A DNA stretch of 64,000 bases, taken from positions 1 through 64,000 of the forward strand of contig JACKEN010000019.1 of NCBI GenBank assembly GCA_020632995.1. Direction: 5' to 3'. This document shows, in pieces, positions 7,743 to 17,573 of this stretch (positions are counted from its first letter, which is position 1; each line of letters starts with the position of its first letter). The position numbers and the translations under genes were made by a program. The stretch comes from Deltaproteobacteria bacterium (GTDB taxonomy: Bacteria > Myxococcota > Kuafuiibacteriia > Kuafuiibacteriales > Kuafuiibacteriaceae). Below the pieces are notes generated by a model. That model had not been told where the DNA came from. It did no database searches and was given only the letters and a program-made list of their open reading frames with translations.

Positions 7743-9818
7743 ATGTCGGGCGACCCACTGTCGCGTCCCCCGGTGGGGGTGGCCCCCAGCGTGGCCATGG
7801 ACGGGCCGCTGCTCCCGCGGCGCGGCCTCTCGACCGGCGCGGTGGGGGTCGGCCAGGGTGGGCGGCGCTACCGACTCCTCGCCCCCATCCAGCGGGGCGG
7901 GATGGGCGAGTTGTTCCTCGCGGCGGTCAGCCAGCCCGGTCAGCCGGATCGCCACGTGGTGATCAAGCGCCTCCTCGCCGACCTGATCGATGATCCGAAG
8001 TACGTGGCCATGTTCCAGTCCGAGGCGGACGTCATGGCGCGCCTCCACCACCCGCACATCGTCCGCGTCTACGACACCCCGGTCATCGACCGCGCCCAGT
8101 GCCTGGCGATGGAGCTCGTGCGCGGGCGCAGCGCCCAGCAGATCTTGTCGCGGTGCGAGGTGCTCGATCGCACCGTGCCCGCGAGCCTCGCCCTCACGAT
8201 CATGGCGAGCATCCTGCGGGGGCTCGACTACGCCCACAACCTCCACCAGGACGACGGCGCCCCCCTGAACCTCGTGCACCGTGACGTCTCGCCCGGGAAC
8301 GTGCTGGTCTCGTACTCCGGCGACGTGAAGCTCACCGACTTCGGCATCGCGAAGTCCCAGATGTCGGTGGTCTCCACCACGGTGGGCATCGTCAAGGGCA
8401 AGGCAAGGTACCTTGCACCGGAGCAGATCCTGGGCGAGCCCGCCTCCCCGCGCTCCGACATCTTCAGCGCGGCGTGCGTCACCTGCGAGCTCCTCACCGG
8501 GGTGCCGACCTTCGACTGCGCGAGCGTGCCGAAGACGCTCTACGCGATCGTGAACGGCCAGCGCGAGAACCTCTCGGATCAGCTCCCCTTCGAGGCGCCC
8601 GCCCTCGTGCAGCTTCTGAACCGCGCCCTCGCCACCAACCCGGCGGACCGGGTCCAGAGCGCCCGCGCGCTCGCGGATGGCTTCGAGGCCCAGGCGCGGG
8701 TGCTCACCCCGCGCTCGGGCGGGCTCGACCTGGGCACCTGGCTCTCGGCCCTGTTCGCGGGTGAGGACGACCCGGTGCGCGAGGTCCTCGGCCCGGAGCC
8801 CGGCGCGGCCCGGCTCGCCGCCGCGCCTCACGCGACGGTGGACGACGACGCGACCGAGCACCTCGCCGCCGCCCCCATCCCCGGCGTCCCCGGCCCCCAC
8901 ACCGAGCTGGTCGAGCGCCGCGGCGCCCCCGCGTTCCGGGCCACGGTGGCGGGGCTCGAGACCGAGCCACCCGACGCGCCCGCCCGGGCCCGCACGGTGG
9001 TGCAGGCCGAGCTGGTGGACCTGGCGGACCCGTCCCGGGACGACACCGAGGTGGTGCGCCGCCGCTCCCGACGCGCGCACCCCGACTCCGCCCCGCCCCG
9101 CATGGACGAGGCCCTCTCGATGCTCGCGTTCCTGCAGGCCCAGCAGCACCAGGCGGTCCACCCCATCGCGGGGCCCGCGGGCACGCAACGCGCCGCGCCG
9201 ATGGACCCCGCCGCGACCCGGCCGATGCCCGCGGTTGAGCCCCCCGCGGCCCCCAGGCCGAAGGTCGAGGATCCCGCCGACGCCGAGCCCCTGCCTGAGC
9301 TGCGCCCGCGCGTCGGCGGCAAGCTGGCCTTCCTCGCCCTCGGCCTCGCCCTCGGGGTGGCGGGCACCCTCGGCGCGCAAGCCTTCCTGCCGAGGCAACA
9401 CACGTTGACGCCCCTGCCCGCCCTCGCCGACGCGCCGGCCGCGGACCGGGTCGAGATCCCGCCGGTCGCGGTCCCGCCGGTCGAGGTCCCGCCGGTCGAG
9501 GTCCCGCCGCCGGTAGAGGAGACCCCGAGCGCGGCGGTGACCCCGGAGGAGCCGCCGCCCGAGGACACCCCGCCCCCGCTCGAGGTGCCGGTGCCCGCTC
9601 CTGCGCCGGCCGTGTTGACCATCGCGTACCCCAAGGGGGCCCGGGTGCGGCTCGACGGCAAGCTCCTGCCCGGGCGGGTGCCGCTCGAGGCCATCCCCCT
9701 CGAGCCGGGGGCCCACGAGGTCAAGGTGGTGAAGGGCCGCTACAAGAAGCAGGTCGAGCTCAACGCGGAGCCGGGGGCGCGCTACGAGCTGAAGCGGCAC
9801 CTGGAGCAGCTGCAGTAG
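7743..9818 (+). CDS. Membrane Ser/Thr protein kinase with PEGA-like C-terminal domain
   Basis: A 691-residue Hanks-type kinase. The N-terminal catalytic domain (about 40-310) shows the glycine loop RGGMGELF, the ATP-binding lysine in VVIKRLL, HRDVSPGNVLV with the catalytic Asp, DFGIAK and APEQ. HRDVSP in place of HRDIKP is common in myxobacterial kinases. A long Ala/Pro-rich linker leads to one membrane helix (LAFLALGLALGVAG), a Pro-Val-Glu repeat and a C-terminal domain of about 60 residues like PEGA (IAYPKGARVRLDG). The kinase is thus cytoplasmic with an extracytoplasmic sensor or anchor. Start ATG 7743 is preferred over upstream codons because the conserved part begins soon after it. Confidence 0.9.
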   Translation: MSGDPLSRPPVGVAPSVAMDGPLLPRRGLSTGAVGVGQGGRRYRLLAPIQRGGMGELFLAAVSQPGQPDRHVVIKRLLADLIDDPKYVAMFQSEADVMARLHHPHIVRVYDTPVIDRAQCLAMELVRGRSAQQILSRCEVLDRTVPASLALTIMASILRGLDYAHNLHQDDGAPLNLVHRDVSPGNVLVSYSGDVKLTDFGIAKSQMSVVSTTVGIVKGKARYLAPEQILGEPASPRSDIFSAACVTCELLTGVPTFDCASVPKTLYAIVNGQRENLSDQLPFEAPALVQLLNRALATNPADRVQSARALADGFEAQARVLTPRSGGLDLGTWLSALFAGEDDPVREVLGPEPGAARLAAAPHATVDDDATEHLAAAPIPGVPGPHTELVERRGAPAFRATVAGLETEPPDAPARARTVVQAELVDLADPSRDDTEVVRRRSRRAHPDSAPPRMDEALSMLAFLQAQQHQAVHPIAGPAGTQRAAPMDPAATRPMPAVEPPAAPRPKVEDPADAEPLPELRPRVGGKLAFLALGLALGVAGTLGAQAFLPRQHTLTPLPALADAPAADRVEIPPVAVPPVEVPPVEVPPPVEETPSAAVTPEEPPPEDTPPPLEVPVPAPAPAVLTIAYPKGARVRLDGKLLPGRVPLEAIPLEPGAHEVKVVKGRYKKQVELNAEPGARYELKRHLEQLQ
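8403..8416. repeat. Fully palindromic copy of the dispersed motif (GCAAGGTACCTTGC)
   Basis: This copy is palindromic over all 14 bases, inside the PEGA kinase gene. It is encoded as Ala-Arg-Tyr-Leu-Ala with the rare codons GCA, AGG and CTT in a row, just before the conserved APEQ motif. Confidence 0.75.
9450..9509 (+). repeat. Four 15-bp tandem repeats in the kinase linker
   Basis: Four in-frame copies of GTCGAGGTCCCGCCG, the first two with single-base variations, encode a VE(V/I)PP unit. They form part of the extracytoplasmic Pro-rich stalk of the PEGA kinase, so stalk length could vary by slippage. Confidence 0.8.
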
Positions 9819-11610
9819 ACGTCACCGCCAGCCGGTGCCACACGAGGGGCGGGCTCGGCGTCATGCAGAGCGAGGTGTGCCCCACCCACAGGCGCTCGTT
9901 GGCGACCGAACGAGCCGGGCCCGAGAAGGTGACGCGCCCGACCGACGCGCCGTCGACCCGGGCCTCGGCCGCGGCGCGGCCCACCCGCAGCTCCAGCCGG
10001 TGGCGCCCCGCCAGCGGTACCGAGAGGCGCTGGGAGGCCTCCGCGTAGCGGTCCACCAGCGTCATCCCGGCCGCCTCGAGGTACACCGCGGCGCCCCGCC
10101 CCTGGTGGAAGAGCTGGATCGCGGGCGCGCCGCAGACCGGGCTCGACGGGTCGGGCGCAGCGGGGAACGTGAGCTCCACCGTGGCCTGGGCCGCCTGCTC
10201 GGGATCCAGGCCGTCCAGGGCCGCGCTCCACTGCCCGCCGGAGGCCTCGGCCCCCTCGGGCCCGAAGCGCACCGCGCCGACCCAGTGCTGGCGCGCCACC
10301 CCGGCGAACGCGAGGGCGTCTTCGCTCGTGGGCACAACGTCGAAGGCGCTGGACCACGGCGCTACATCGGCCACCGTCCGCTCCCCTACTGGCGTGTCGG
10401 CGGGAACCAGGCGCAGCCAGCGGACCGCTGCCCCTCGGGACGCCGGCTCACGCACCACGAGGTGCAGGTTGCCCTGCGGATCGGCCGCGGCCCCCAGGAC
10501 CGCGCCCATCACCTGCCACGCGTCGCTCGAGCGCAGGTCGGCTTGCGACCACCCAAGCAGCGGCGCGAGCGAGGCGTGGCGGAGGGCGCCCCGCGCGAGC
10601 CAGGCCACTCGCGGGTCGCGGGCGACCTCCTCCTTGGCGCTGCAGCTGTACTTCGGACGCGAGGGGCAGGTGTTTCGGGGGCCGGCCGGGTCGCAGGGGT
10701 GCCAGGGCCCATCGAAGGGCCGGCAGGTCTGGGCCCCGGTGGTGGTGGCCTGGGTATAGAGCGCCGCCGCCCCGCGCGCGGTGGCCACCACCGCGTCGAG
10801 CTCGGCGGTGTGGGCTACGACCTCGCAGGGGGCCTTCAGGCAGGCCTCGGGGGCGGCGTGCACGTCGGGGGGCAGCCGCAGGGCGCCGCGCCGGGCCCCG
10901 TCCACCAGGGTGATCGCGTTGGTGCGGGCCCCCAGGGTGGCGACGGCGGGGCGGCCGCGGGGATCCAGCGCGGCCTCGAAGGCGATGGCGTCCCGCACCC
11001 GCAGCCGCCCCGACCCGGTCAGGGCGCGCCCGAGGACCGTCGTGCCCTCGAGGGTGAAGACCCAGGCCCCGCGCGCCGAGGTCCGGACCACCGGAGGCGA
11101 GCCCGACGCCACCCGGGTGCGCTTCCAGGCCCCGCGCGGGGTCCGGGTGAGGAGCAGGGTCGCGGCCCCCGGGCCCTCGCTCAGCACCCGCACCGGTTCG
11201 GTCGGGTCGGCGACCCACGCTCGCACCCCGTTCGGCAGGTCGATCGCCTCGGCCGGGGTGAAGCCGGCGCCCTCCAGAACGGCCCGGCGCCAGGGCCCGC
11301 CCGGCCCCTCGGGCCACGCGAGCGAGATGTCGGGGCTGCCCGAGCCGACCACCCCGGCCGGGATGGGGACGACGCGCCAGCTCCCGTCCGGGCCCCGCAC
11401 CGCGAGGCGCATCGCCGGCTGCGCGTTGCCGAAGGTGCTGAGGGCCACCCGCGGCGCGCCGTCACCCGCGAAGACCACCTTCGCGTCGCCCATCCCGGCC
11501 GCGCCGCGGTCGAGCACCGCCTCCTCCGCCACCCGCCAGGGGAGCGGCTCCATCCCCACGGATGGGGCACCGAGGCTGGCGAGGGCGACGATCGGGGCGA
11601 GGCAGAGCAT
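9760..11610 (-). CDS. Exported protein of unknown function
   Basis: A 616-residue protein that I do not recognise. The first about 20 residues are hydrophobic and fit a signal peptide (MLCLAPIVALASLGAPSVG). The body is rich in short beta-strand-like segments and has a Cys cluster in the middle (CLKAPC, TCRPF, CDPAG, NTCPS, YSCSAKEE). The last about 170 residues (LFHQGRGAAVYLEAAG, HRLELRVG, VSVGRVTFSG-like strands) could form a lectin-like beta-sandwich; this is only a visual impression. It lies 45 bases downstream of the lipoprotein gene on the same strand and overlaps the convergent kinase gene by 59 bases at its 3' end. Confidence 0.7.
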   Translation of the reverse strand: MLCLAPIVALASLGAPSVGMEPLPWRVAEEAVLDRGAAGMGDAKVVFAGDGAPRVALSTFGNAQPAMRLAVRGPDGSWRVVPIPAGVVGSGSPDISLAWPEGPGGPWRRAVLEGAGFTPAEAIDLPNGVRAWVADPTEPVRVLSEGPGAATLLLTRTPRGAWKRTRVASGSPPVVRTSARGAWVFTLEGTTVLGRALTGSGRLRVRDAIAFEAALDPRGRPAVATLGARTNAITLVDGARRGALRLPPDVHAAPEACLKAPCEVVAHTAELDAVVATARGAAALYTQATTTGAQTCRPFDGPWHPCDPAGPRNTCPSRPKYSCSAKEEVARDPRVAWLARGALRHASLAPLLGWSQADLRSSDAWQVMGAVLGAAADPQGNLHLVVREPASRGAAVRWLRLVPADTPVGERTVADVAPWSSAFDVVPTSEDALAFAGVARQHWVGAVRFGPEGAEASGGQWSAALDGLDPEQAAQATVELTFPAAPDPSSPVCGAPAIQLFHQGRGAAVYLEAAGMTLVDRYAEASQRLSVPLAGRHRLELRVGRAAAEARVDGASVGRVTFSGPARSVANERLWVGHTSLCMTPSPPLVWHRLAVTSTAAAPGAASARSAPPAPR

Positions 11611-11655
11611 GGCGGGTGGTCTCTGGAACGGCTGGCGGCCCGCTTCGATCTGCGC

Positions 11656-12777
11656 TCAGGGCGCGCCCGCGCCCAGCTGGAACATGTGGCGGCGAGGCGG
11701 GGGCTCGAGGCCCAAGTAGGCCGCGATCTCGGCCTCCGCGTCGGGCCAGTTGGTCTTCCCCACCGCCCGCGAGAGGTACCAGCGCCCCCGGGCCCGGCCC
11801 AGCAGGCGCGCCGGGAAGTCGGCGCGGGCGTCGAAGGACAGGGGCAGATCCTCGGGGCAGGCCCAGACCGCCACCTCGGGGCGGTAGGGCCCGAGGCTGC
11901 GCGAGAAGCGCAGGCTCTGTTGCGCTTGCAGGACGGCCTGCGCGCACCGCGCCTCGCCCCGCCAGCCCTCGGGGCGGGCCCCGGTGCTGGTGCGGACCAG
12001 GCGCCAGCCGGCGGGGGGCGCCTCGGTGAGCCGGCCAAACGGTGGACTGGTCGGCGCGCTGGTCGACGCCGTGCTCACGGGCGACAGGGTGAGGGACACC
12101 CGCTCCTTCACCTCGTAGCGGCCCGAGAGGTCGGCCGCCGCGAGCTCCTCGGTGAGGCTGTCGAGGGCGACCCGCAGGGCCTCCGACGCCACCGCCCACG
12201 GGTCGGGGGGCTCGCCCTCGGCGTCCACCGCCCGGGTGTCGAGCACCGACCAGCCCGCGTCGAGGCGGATGCGCGGCGGGGCGGCGGGATCCTGCGGCGA
12301 CAGCTCGACGTCCTCGAGCACCACCTCCGACAGGACCCGCCGCTCGGTCGGGGGCCGCGCGCTCTGTTCGGGGGGCGACTCGGCCTCCACGTAGCCCCGC
12401 AGGCGCCGCACCTTCCCGGTGAGGAAGAGGTCGGCCTCAGGGGCCTGCTCGCGGCTCAGGACGAGGATCACCTGCGCGAACACCCGGGCCTGGGCGAGGT
12501 GCCGGGCCAGCACCTCGGTGACCCGGGCCATCGGATCGCCCTCGAGCCCGGCGAGGTCGGTGCCGCGATAGGAGACCCCGTTGTAGAGGTACAGGCCGTC
12601 GTCGTCGGGGGCCTCACGCGCCTGCCGGGCGTCCTCGAGTGGGAGGATCGCCACCCGCAGGGGGTGGGCCGGCGCGGCGCGGGTGGGCACCGAGGCGTGG
12701 TCGTAGGGGATGCGGGTCGGCGCGGCGCAGGCGGTCAGCGCACACACGAACAGGGCTGGGATGAGGGGCTGCTTCAC
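11656..12777 (-). CDS. Predicted outer-membrane lipoprotein of unknown function
   Basis: A 373-residue lipoprotein with a short signal peptide and lipobox LTAC (Cys17). Start GTG 12777 has GAGGAA five bases upstream, which decides it over the longer frame. The sequence after the lipobox (LRVAILPLEDARQ, then VTEVLARHLAQARVF and LFLTGKVRRL) resembles lipoproteins that detect or form multimers from secreted components, such as the TolB/CsgG-like LPP families; this is an inference. The C-terminal half has two Cys residues and no recognised domain. It is probably co-transcribed with the exported protein gene downstream and divergent from fdhD. Confidence 0.75.
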   Translation of the reverse strand: MKQPLIPALFVCALTACAAPTRIPYDHASVPTRAAPAHPLRVAILPLEDARQAREAPDDDGLYLYNGVSYRGTDLAGLEGDPMARVTEVLARHLAQARVFAQVILVLSREQAPEADLFLTGKVRRLRGYVEAESPPEQSARPPTERRVLSEVVLEDVELSPQDPAAPPRIRLDAGWSVLDTRAVDAEGEPPDPWAVASEALRVALDSLTEELAAADLSGRYEVKERVSLTLSPVSTASTSAPTSPPFGRLTEAPPAGWRLVRTSTGARPEGWRGEARCAQAVLQAQQSLRFSRSLGPYRPEVAVWACPEDLPLSFDARADFPARLLGRARGRWYLSRAVGKTNWPDAEAEIAAYLGLEPPPRRHMFQLGAGAP

Positions 12778-12824
12778 CGATTCCTCGTGCCCGAAGGCTA
12801 ACCGGGCGCTACCTTCACTTGGCA

Positions 12825-13670
12825 ATGGCGATTCTGGACCCCACGGCCCCCACGCGGGAGATCGGCGTCCAGGCCTACGCCGACGGCGCCTTCAGCCACC
12901 GGGCGGACCAGGTGGCGACCGAGGAGCCCCTCGAGATCCGGCTCGCGGGCGAGCCCCTCGCGGTGGTGATGCGGACCCCGGGCGACGACATGGACCTCAC
13001 CGCGGGCTTCCTGGCCGCGGAGGGGATCGTCCGCGCCGCCCGCGACATCGGGACGATGCGCTACTGCCGCCAGGGCACCGACCCCGACCTCCAGAACGTG
13101 GTGGACGTGGTGCTGAGCGGCCCTCGGGCCGACACCGCGGAGGCCGCCCTGGCCCGCCGCCGGGCCGAGCGCGCCACGGTGACCTCGACGAGCTGCGGGG
13201 TGTGCGGCAAGCGCTCGATCGAGGCGCTCCACTGTGACGCCCCGCCCTTCGAGGCGCCGCCGGTGCTGGAGCACGACGTGATCCTCGCCCTCCCCCCGCG
13301 GTTGCGACAGATGCAGGCGGTCTTTCAGGCCACGGGCGGGCTCCACGCCGCCGCGGTGTTCACTGCGCAAGGTGAGTTGCTCGTGGCCCGCGAGGACGTG
13401 GGCCGCCACAACGCGGTCGACAAGTGCGTGGGGCACCTGTTGCTCGAGGAGCGCGCGCCGGAGCCCGGGATGGTGCTGATGGTGTCGGGGCGCACCAGCT
13501 TCGAGATCATCCAGAAGGCGCTGAACGCGCGGATCCAGACCGTGCTGGCGGTGTCCGCCCCCTCCAGCCTCGCGGTGGAGCTGGCCCGCGCCTCCCGCAT
13601 GGGGCTGGTGGGATTCCTGCGGGGCGGGGCCTTCAACGTCTACGCGGGCGAGGTGGCGCCCCAGGCCTGA
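12825..13670 (+). CDS. fdhD: FdhD formate dehydrogenase accessory sulfurtransferase
   Basis: A 281-residue FdhD. In the known pathway FdhD takes sulfur from IscS and sulfurates the molybdenum cofactor of formate dehydrogenases. Family motifs are present in order: TSCGVCGK (the two sulfur-transfer cysteines, near residue 125), FQATGGLHAAA, REDVGRHNAVDK, VSGRTSFEIIQKA, SAPSSLA and GFLRGG with FNVY. No formate dehydrogenase gene lies in the window, so its client is elsewhere. ATG 12825 was chosen over TTG 12819. Divergent from the lipoprotein gene with a 47-base gap. Confidence 0.97.
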   Translation: MAILDPTAPTREIGVQAYADGAFSHRADQVATEEPLEIRLAGEPLAVVMRTPGDDMDLTAGFLAAEGIVRAARDIGTMRYCRQGTDPDLQNVVDVVLSGPRADTAEAALARRRAERATVTSTSCGVCGKRSIEALHCDAPPFEAPPVLEHDVILALPPRLRQMQAVFQATGGLHAAAVFTAQGELLVAREDVGRHNAVDKCVGHLLLEERAPEPGMVLMVSGRTSFEIIQKALNARIQTVLAVSAPSSLAVELARASRMGLVGFLRGGAFNVYAGEVAPQA

Positions 13671-13689
13671 GCCCGGGGCGCCGCGCGGA

Positions 13690-16600
13690 TCAGAAGGCCA
13701 CCGTCACCGGCCCGGCCACCGCGACGTTGTTGGCCTCGTTGAGCTCCATGAGGCCCTCGTACTCATCCACCACCGCGCCCACGTAGTACGCACCCGCCTC
13801 GGGGAGCCACAGCGGCCCCTGGACCGACTCGACGCGGCACTGGCCGGCGTCGAGGCCCGAGACCCACACCTGCCCGAAGAACAGGTCCGCCGGGGGCCCA
13901 GGCGGCGCCATGCCCTGGAGCTCGGCGTCGGCCGAGAAGTAGACGGTGAGGTCGAAGTCGACCGGCCCCACCGTGCCCTGGTTGCAGACCTCGACCTGGA
14001 CGGTCAGGAGCGGGCCCATCTGGAGCGGGCCGGGATCCAGGATCCCCTGCACGACGAGGTCCGGCGCGAAGCCGACCCCCACCACGCCGGCGAAGGTCAC
14101 GTTGTTGTCCTCCTGCAACTCCTCTTGCGTGTTCATCTCGTCCACCACCGCGGCCAGGTGGTAGACGCCGTCGTGGGGCACGCCGGCCCAGCCCTGCACC
14201 GTCACAGGCTGGCACTGCCCCTCGGGGAGGCCGGGGACCCAGGCCTGCCCCGCGAAGGCGTCGACGGGCGGTACGGGGCCGCCCATCCCGTCGAGGGTGG
14301 TGTCCTCGGACAGGTAGAGCGCCACGTCGGCCCCGGGGGCGAACGCGGTGCCCTGGTTGCACACCGTGACGTCCACCGTCATCGGCGCGCCGGGCATCAC
14401 GCTCGCGGGCGCGCTCACCTCGCTGATCACGAGGTCGGGGCCGAAGCCGATCCCCACCCGGGCGCCGAAGGTCTGGTTGTCATCCTCCACCAGCTCCATC
14501 AGGCCCTCGTGAGGGTCGACCCAGGCCGCCACGAGGTAGGTGCCGGGCTCCGGCACCCACGCCCCGCCCTGGACCACCTGCGCCACGCACTCCCCCTCGG
14601 GGATGAGCGGCAAGTAGGCTTGCCCCACCAGGGCGTCGCCGTAGGGCCCCGGGATCCCGTCCAGGGTGCGATCGGCCGACAGGTAGATCTCGAGGTCGGC
14701 GCCGGGGGCGGAGTCGGTGCCGCGGTTGCACACCGTGGCCTCCACCTCGATGGGCCCGCCGGGCAGCGCGTTGGCTGGAGCCGAGAGGGCCTCCACCACC
14801 AGGTTGGGCCCGAACCCGACCGGGAGCTGCACGCTCGCCGCGTTGTTGTCCTCGCGCAGCTCCGGGATCCCGTCCCACGGGTCTACGCGCGCCACGAGCG
14901 CGTAGACCCCGTCCTGGGGCACTGGCGCGCTCGCCGGCACGCTGACGGTGAGGCAGGCGCCCTCCGAGAGCGAGCCGCCCCAGCCGTTGCCCACCGGGAA
15001 CGCACCAGGCACCGTGGCGTCCAGCGTCAGCTCCACGTCGACGCTCGGCGCGGCCACGGTGCCCTGGTTGCAGACCCTGACGTCGACCGTGAAGGCCTCG
15101 CCGGGGCGCACCGCGGCGGGCGCGTCCATCGCAGCGACGACCAGATCGGGCTCGAAGCCCACCCCCACCAGGTCGCCGAGCCGGCTGTTGTTGTCCTCGC
15201 GGAGCTCCGCGGTGCTGTCGCCCTCGTCCACGATGGCCCCGAGGAAGTGCGGGCCGGGCGCCATCGTCCACGCCGGCCCGGTCAGCTCGAGCGTGGTGCA
15301 CCGGCCGGCCTCGAGCTGCTGCAACCAAGCCTGCGCCACCATCGGATCGCCGCCGGGCGGCGGGGCGGTGAAGGCACCTTGCAGGGTCTCGTCCGCGCTC
15401 AGGTAGAGGGTGACTTCGGTGCCCCAGGCGGCGGCGGTGCCCTGGTTGCAGACCACCACCTGGGCGGACATCAGGTCGCCGGGCCGCGCGCTCGGCGGGC
15501 CGACGACGCCGTCGATCACCAGGTCGGGGCCGAAGCCGATCCCGATGGGGGCGGAGGCCCCGAGGTTGTTGTCCTCTCGCAGCTCCGGTTGCGCGTTCAG
15601 CTCGTCCGCCACCGCGGTGACAAAGTACACGCCGTCCTGGGGCACCGCGGCGATCGCCTGGGCGATCTCAGTGCGGCACTGGCCGGGCTCGAGCGGGCCG
15701 CCGGGCACGAACCCGACGTAGGGGGACATCGGGCCGGGGCGCGCCCCCGCTGTCTCGGTGAGGAACAGGGTGGCCTCGGCGTAGCCGGGATCGGTGCCCT
15801 GGTTGCAGACGGTGACCGCGACGTCGATCGGCGTGCCGGGCATCGCGCTGGCCGGCGTGGCCACCTCGGCCACCACGAGGTCGGGCCCGTTGCCCACCCC
15901 GAGGCGGGGGCCCACGAAGGCGTTGTTGTCCTCGATGAGCTCGGGGGTGGCGTCCATCGCGTCCACGATCGCGCCGAGGTAGTAGACGCCTTCCGTCGGC
16001 ACCGCGGCCGGCCCCGAGATGCTCATTCGGCGGCACTCACCCGCCTCGAGGCCGGACAGGTTGCCGAAGCCCATGAGCGGGTCCGCCCCGGGCTGCCCGG
16101 GGAAGCCACCTTGCACGACGCCGTCGGCCGAGGCGTAGGTGGTGACCTCGACGTAGCCGGCCGGGCTGGTGCCCTGGTTGCACACCGTGACCCCCAGCTC
16201 GATGAGGTCGTACGGGCGCGCGCTCGCCGGCGCCTCGATCGCGGTGATCACCAGGTCGGGGTCGTAGCCCACCCCGACCCGCGCCCCGACGAAGGTGTTG
16301 TCGTCCTCCATCAGCTCGAGGGTGGCGCCGTACTCGTCCGCGATGGCGCCCACGTAGTAGGCCCCCGGGGTCCAGACCGCGGCGGGCCCGGTGATGGCGC
16401 GGACGAGGCAGGCCCCCGGCTCGATGTCCTGCAAGTAGTCTTGCCCAACCAGGAAGTCCGGCGTGGTCCCCGGGGTCGGCGGGGCGTACTGCCCCTCGAG
16501 GGTGGTGTCGGTGCTCAGGTAGACCGAGACGTCGGCCCCGAAGGCGGGCTCGGTGCCGGTGTTGCACAGCTCCACCGCCACCTCGATCGTCGCGCCGGGG

Positions 16601-17511
16601 GTGGCGCTGGGCGGCGCCTCGATCCCGCGAACGACAAGGTTGGGCCCGAAGCCGATCCCGATCCTGGGGCCGATGAAGGCGTTGTCGTCCTCGATGAGCT
16701 CCGGGACGCCGGACCACTCGTCCACGATCGCCCCGAGGAAGTGCGGCACCTCGGCGAACGCGGCGGCCGGGCCCTCCACCCGCACCACCTCGCAGCGATC
16801 CGCGTCGAGGAGGTCCCCCCAGCCCGGCCCCACCATGGGGTCGCTGTAGGGGCCGGCCTGCTGGCCCTCGAGGGTGGCGTCCTCGGACAGGTACACCGTC
16901 AGGTCGAAGCCCCACGCGGGCGCGGTGCCGCGGTTGCACACCGTGACGTCCACCGCGATCGGCGCGAACGGGTGGGCGCTCGGCGGGCCCGAGATCGCCT
17001 CCACCACGAGGTTCGGTCCGTAGCCGACCCCGATGCGGGGCCCGACGGTGATGTTGTTGCCCTCATCGGCCTCCGGGACCGACTGCCAGGGATCCACCAC
17101 CGCGCCGAGGTAGTAGGCGCCATCGTTGGGCGCCGCGGCCGGCCCCTCGACCGGCACGTCCACGCAGCCGCCGGCCGGGATCTGGGGGACCCAGGCCGGG
17201 CCCACCAGCGGGTCGGGCATGGTGTTCCCGGTGAACGGGAAGCTCGGGGTGATGGTGTTGTCGGCGCTGAGATAGACCTCCAGGTCCGCGCCCCACGCGT
17301 CCAGATCACCGCGGTTGCAGACCTTCACCGTGAGCGCGAGCGGCGCGTACGGCATCGCGCTCGCGGGGCCGGTGATCGACTCGACCACGAGGTCGATGCC
17401 AGGGCCCACCGCGTCTTCCGACGTCTCGGTGGGGCCGTCCGAGGTGCTGCACGCCCCGAGGGCGGCCACCGCGGCGAGGGAGATTGGGATCGAGCAGTTC
17501 TTGCGGAGCAT
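13690..17511 (-). CDS. Giant lipoprotein made of ten CARDB repeats
   Basis: A 1,273-residue surface lipoprotein with lipobox LGAC (Cys21). After a short Ser/Thr/Glu linker the whole protein is a tandem array of ten units of about 120 residues, each starting with (D/N)LV(V/I) and containing VTVCNQGT, a YLS(A/E)D strand, a Cys before a hydrophobic strand and an end like ELxEDNN. This is the CARDB (cell adhesion related, bacterial) Ig-like fold; each repeat has two or more cysteines at equivalent places. Such arrays act as extended cell-surface stalks or adhesins. ATG 17511 has AAGGGA upstream. Dispersed 14-bp palindromes fall at 14115, 14610, 15321, 15579 and 16431 in non-equivalent places, so they did not spread simply by repeat duplication. 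Confidence 0.9.
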   Translation of the reverse strand: MLRKNCSIPISLAAVAALGACSTSDGPTETSEDAVGPGIDLVVESITGPASAMPYAPLALTVKVCNRGDLDAWGADLEVYLSADNTITPSFPFTGNTMPDPLVGPAWVPQIPAGGCVDVPVEGPAAAPNDGAYYLGAVVDPWQSVPEADEGNNITVGPRIGVGYGPNLVVEAISGPPSAHPFAPIAVDVTVCNRGTAPAWGFDLTVYLSEDATLEGQQAGPYSDPMVGPGWGDLLDADRCEVVRVEGPAAAFAEVPHFLGAIVDEWSGVPELIEDDNAFIGPRIGIGFGPNLVVRGIEAPPSATPGATIEVAVELCNTGTEPAFGADVSVYLSTDTTLEGQYAPPTPGTTPDFLVGQDYLQDIEPGACLVRAITGPAAVWTPGAYYVGAIADEYGATLELMEDDNTFVGARVGVGYDPDLVITAIEAPASARPYDLIELGVTVCNQGTSPAGYVEVTTYASADGVVQGGFPGQPGADPLMGFGNLSGLEAGECRRMSISGPAAVPTEGVYYLGAIVDAMDATPELIEDNNAFVGPRLGVGNGPDLVVAEVATPASAMPGTPIDVAVTVCNQGTDPGYAEATLFLTETAGARPGPMSPYVGFVPGGPLEPGQCRTEIAQAIAAVPQDGVYFVTAVADELNAQPELREDNNLGASAPIGIGFGPDLVIDGVVGPPSARPGDLMSAQVVVCNQGTAAAWGTEVTLYLSADETLQGAFTAPPPGGDPMVAQAWLQQLEAGRCTTLELTGPAWTMAPGPHFLGAIVDEGDSTAELREDNNSRLGDLVGVGFEPDLVVAAMDAPAAVRPGEAFTVDVRVCNQGTVAAPSVDVELTLDATVPGAFPVGNGWGGSLSEGACLTVSVPASAPVPQDGVYALVARVDPWDGIPELREDNNAASVQLPVGFGPNLVVEALSAPANALPGGPIEVEATVCNRGTDSAPGADLEIYLSADRTLDGIPGPYGDALVGQAYLPLIPEGECVAQVVQGGAWVPEPGTYLVAAWVDPHEGLMELVEDDNQTFGARVGIGFGPDLVISEVSAPASVMPGAPMTVDVTVCNQGTAFAPGADVALYLSEDTTLDGMGGPVPPVDAFAGQAWVPGLPEGQCQPVTVQGWAGVPHDGVYHLAAVVDEMNTQEELQEDNNVTFAGVVGVGFAPDLVVQGILDPGPLQMGPLLTVQVEVCNQGTVGPVDFDLTVYFSADAELQGMAPPGPPADLFFGQVWVSGLDAGQCRVESVQGPLWLPEAGAYYVGAVVDEYEGLMELNEANNVAVAGPVTVAF

Positions 17512-17573
17512 GCCGGCCCGTCCCTTCGCAAGCCGGGGGCCAAGCGCGCCGCCACGCCCCTGCGCGCGATCCA

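Noticed and set aside
13980..17310. Recurrent GGTTGCA(G/C)AC strings in the CARDB gene as extra palindrome half-sites
   Set aside because: They encode the conserved VCNQGT/VCNRGT motif of each repeat and lack the partner half-site at the right distance.
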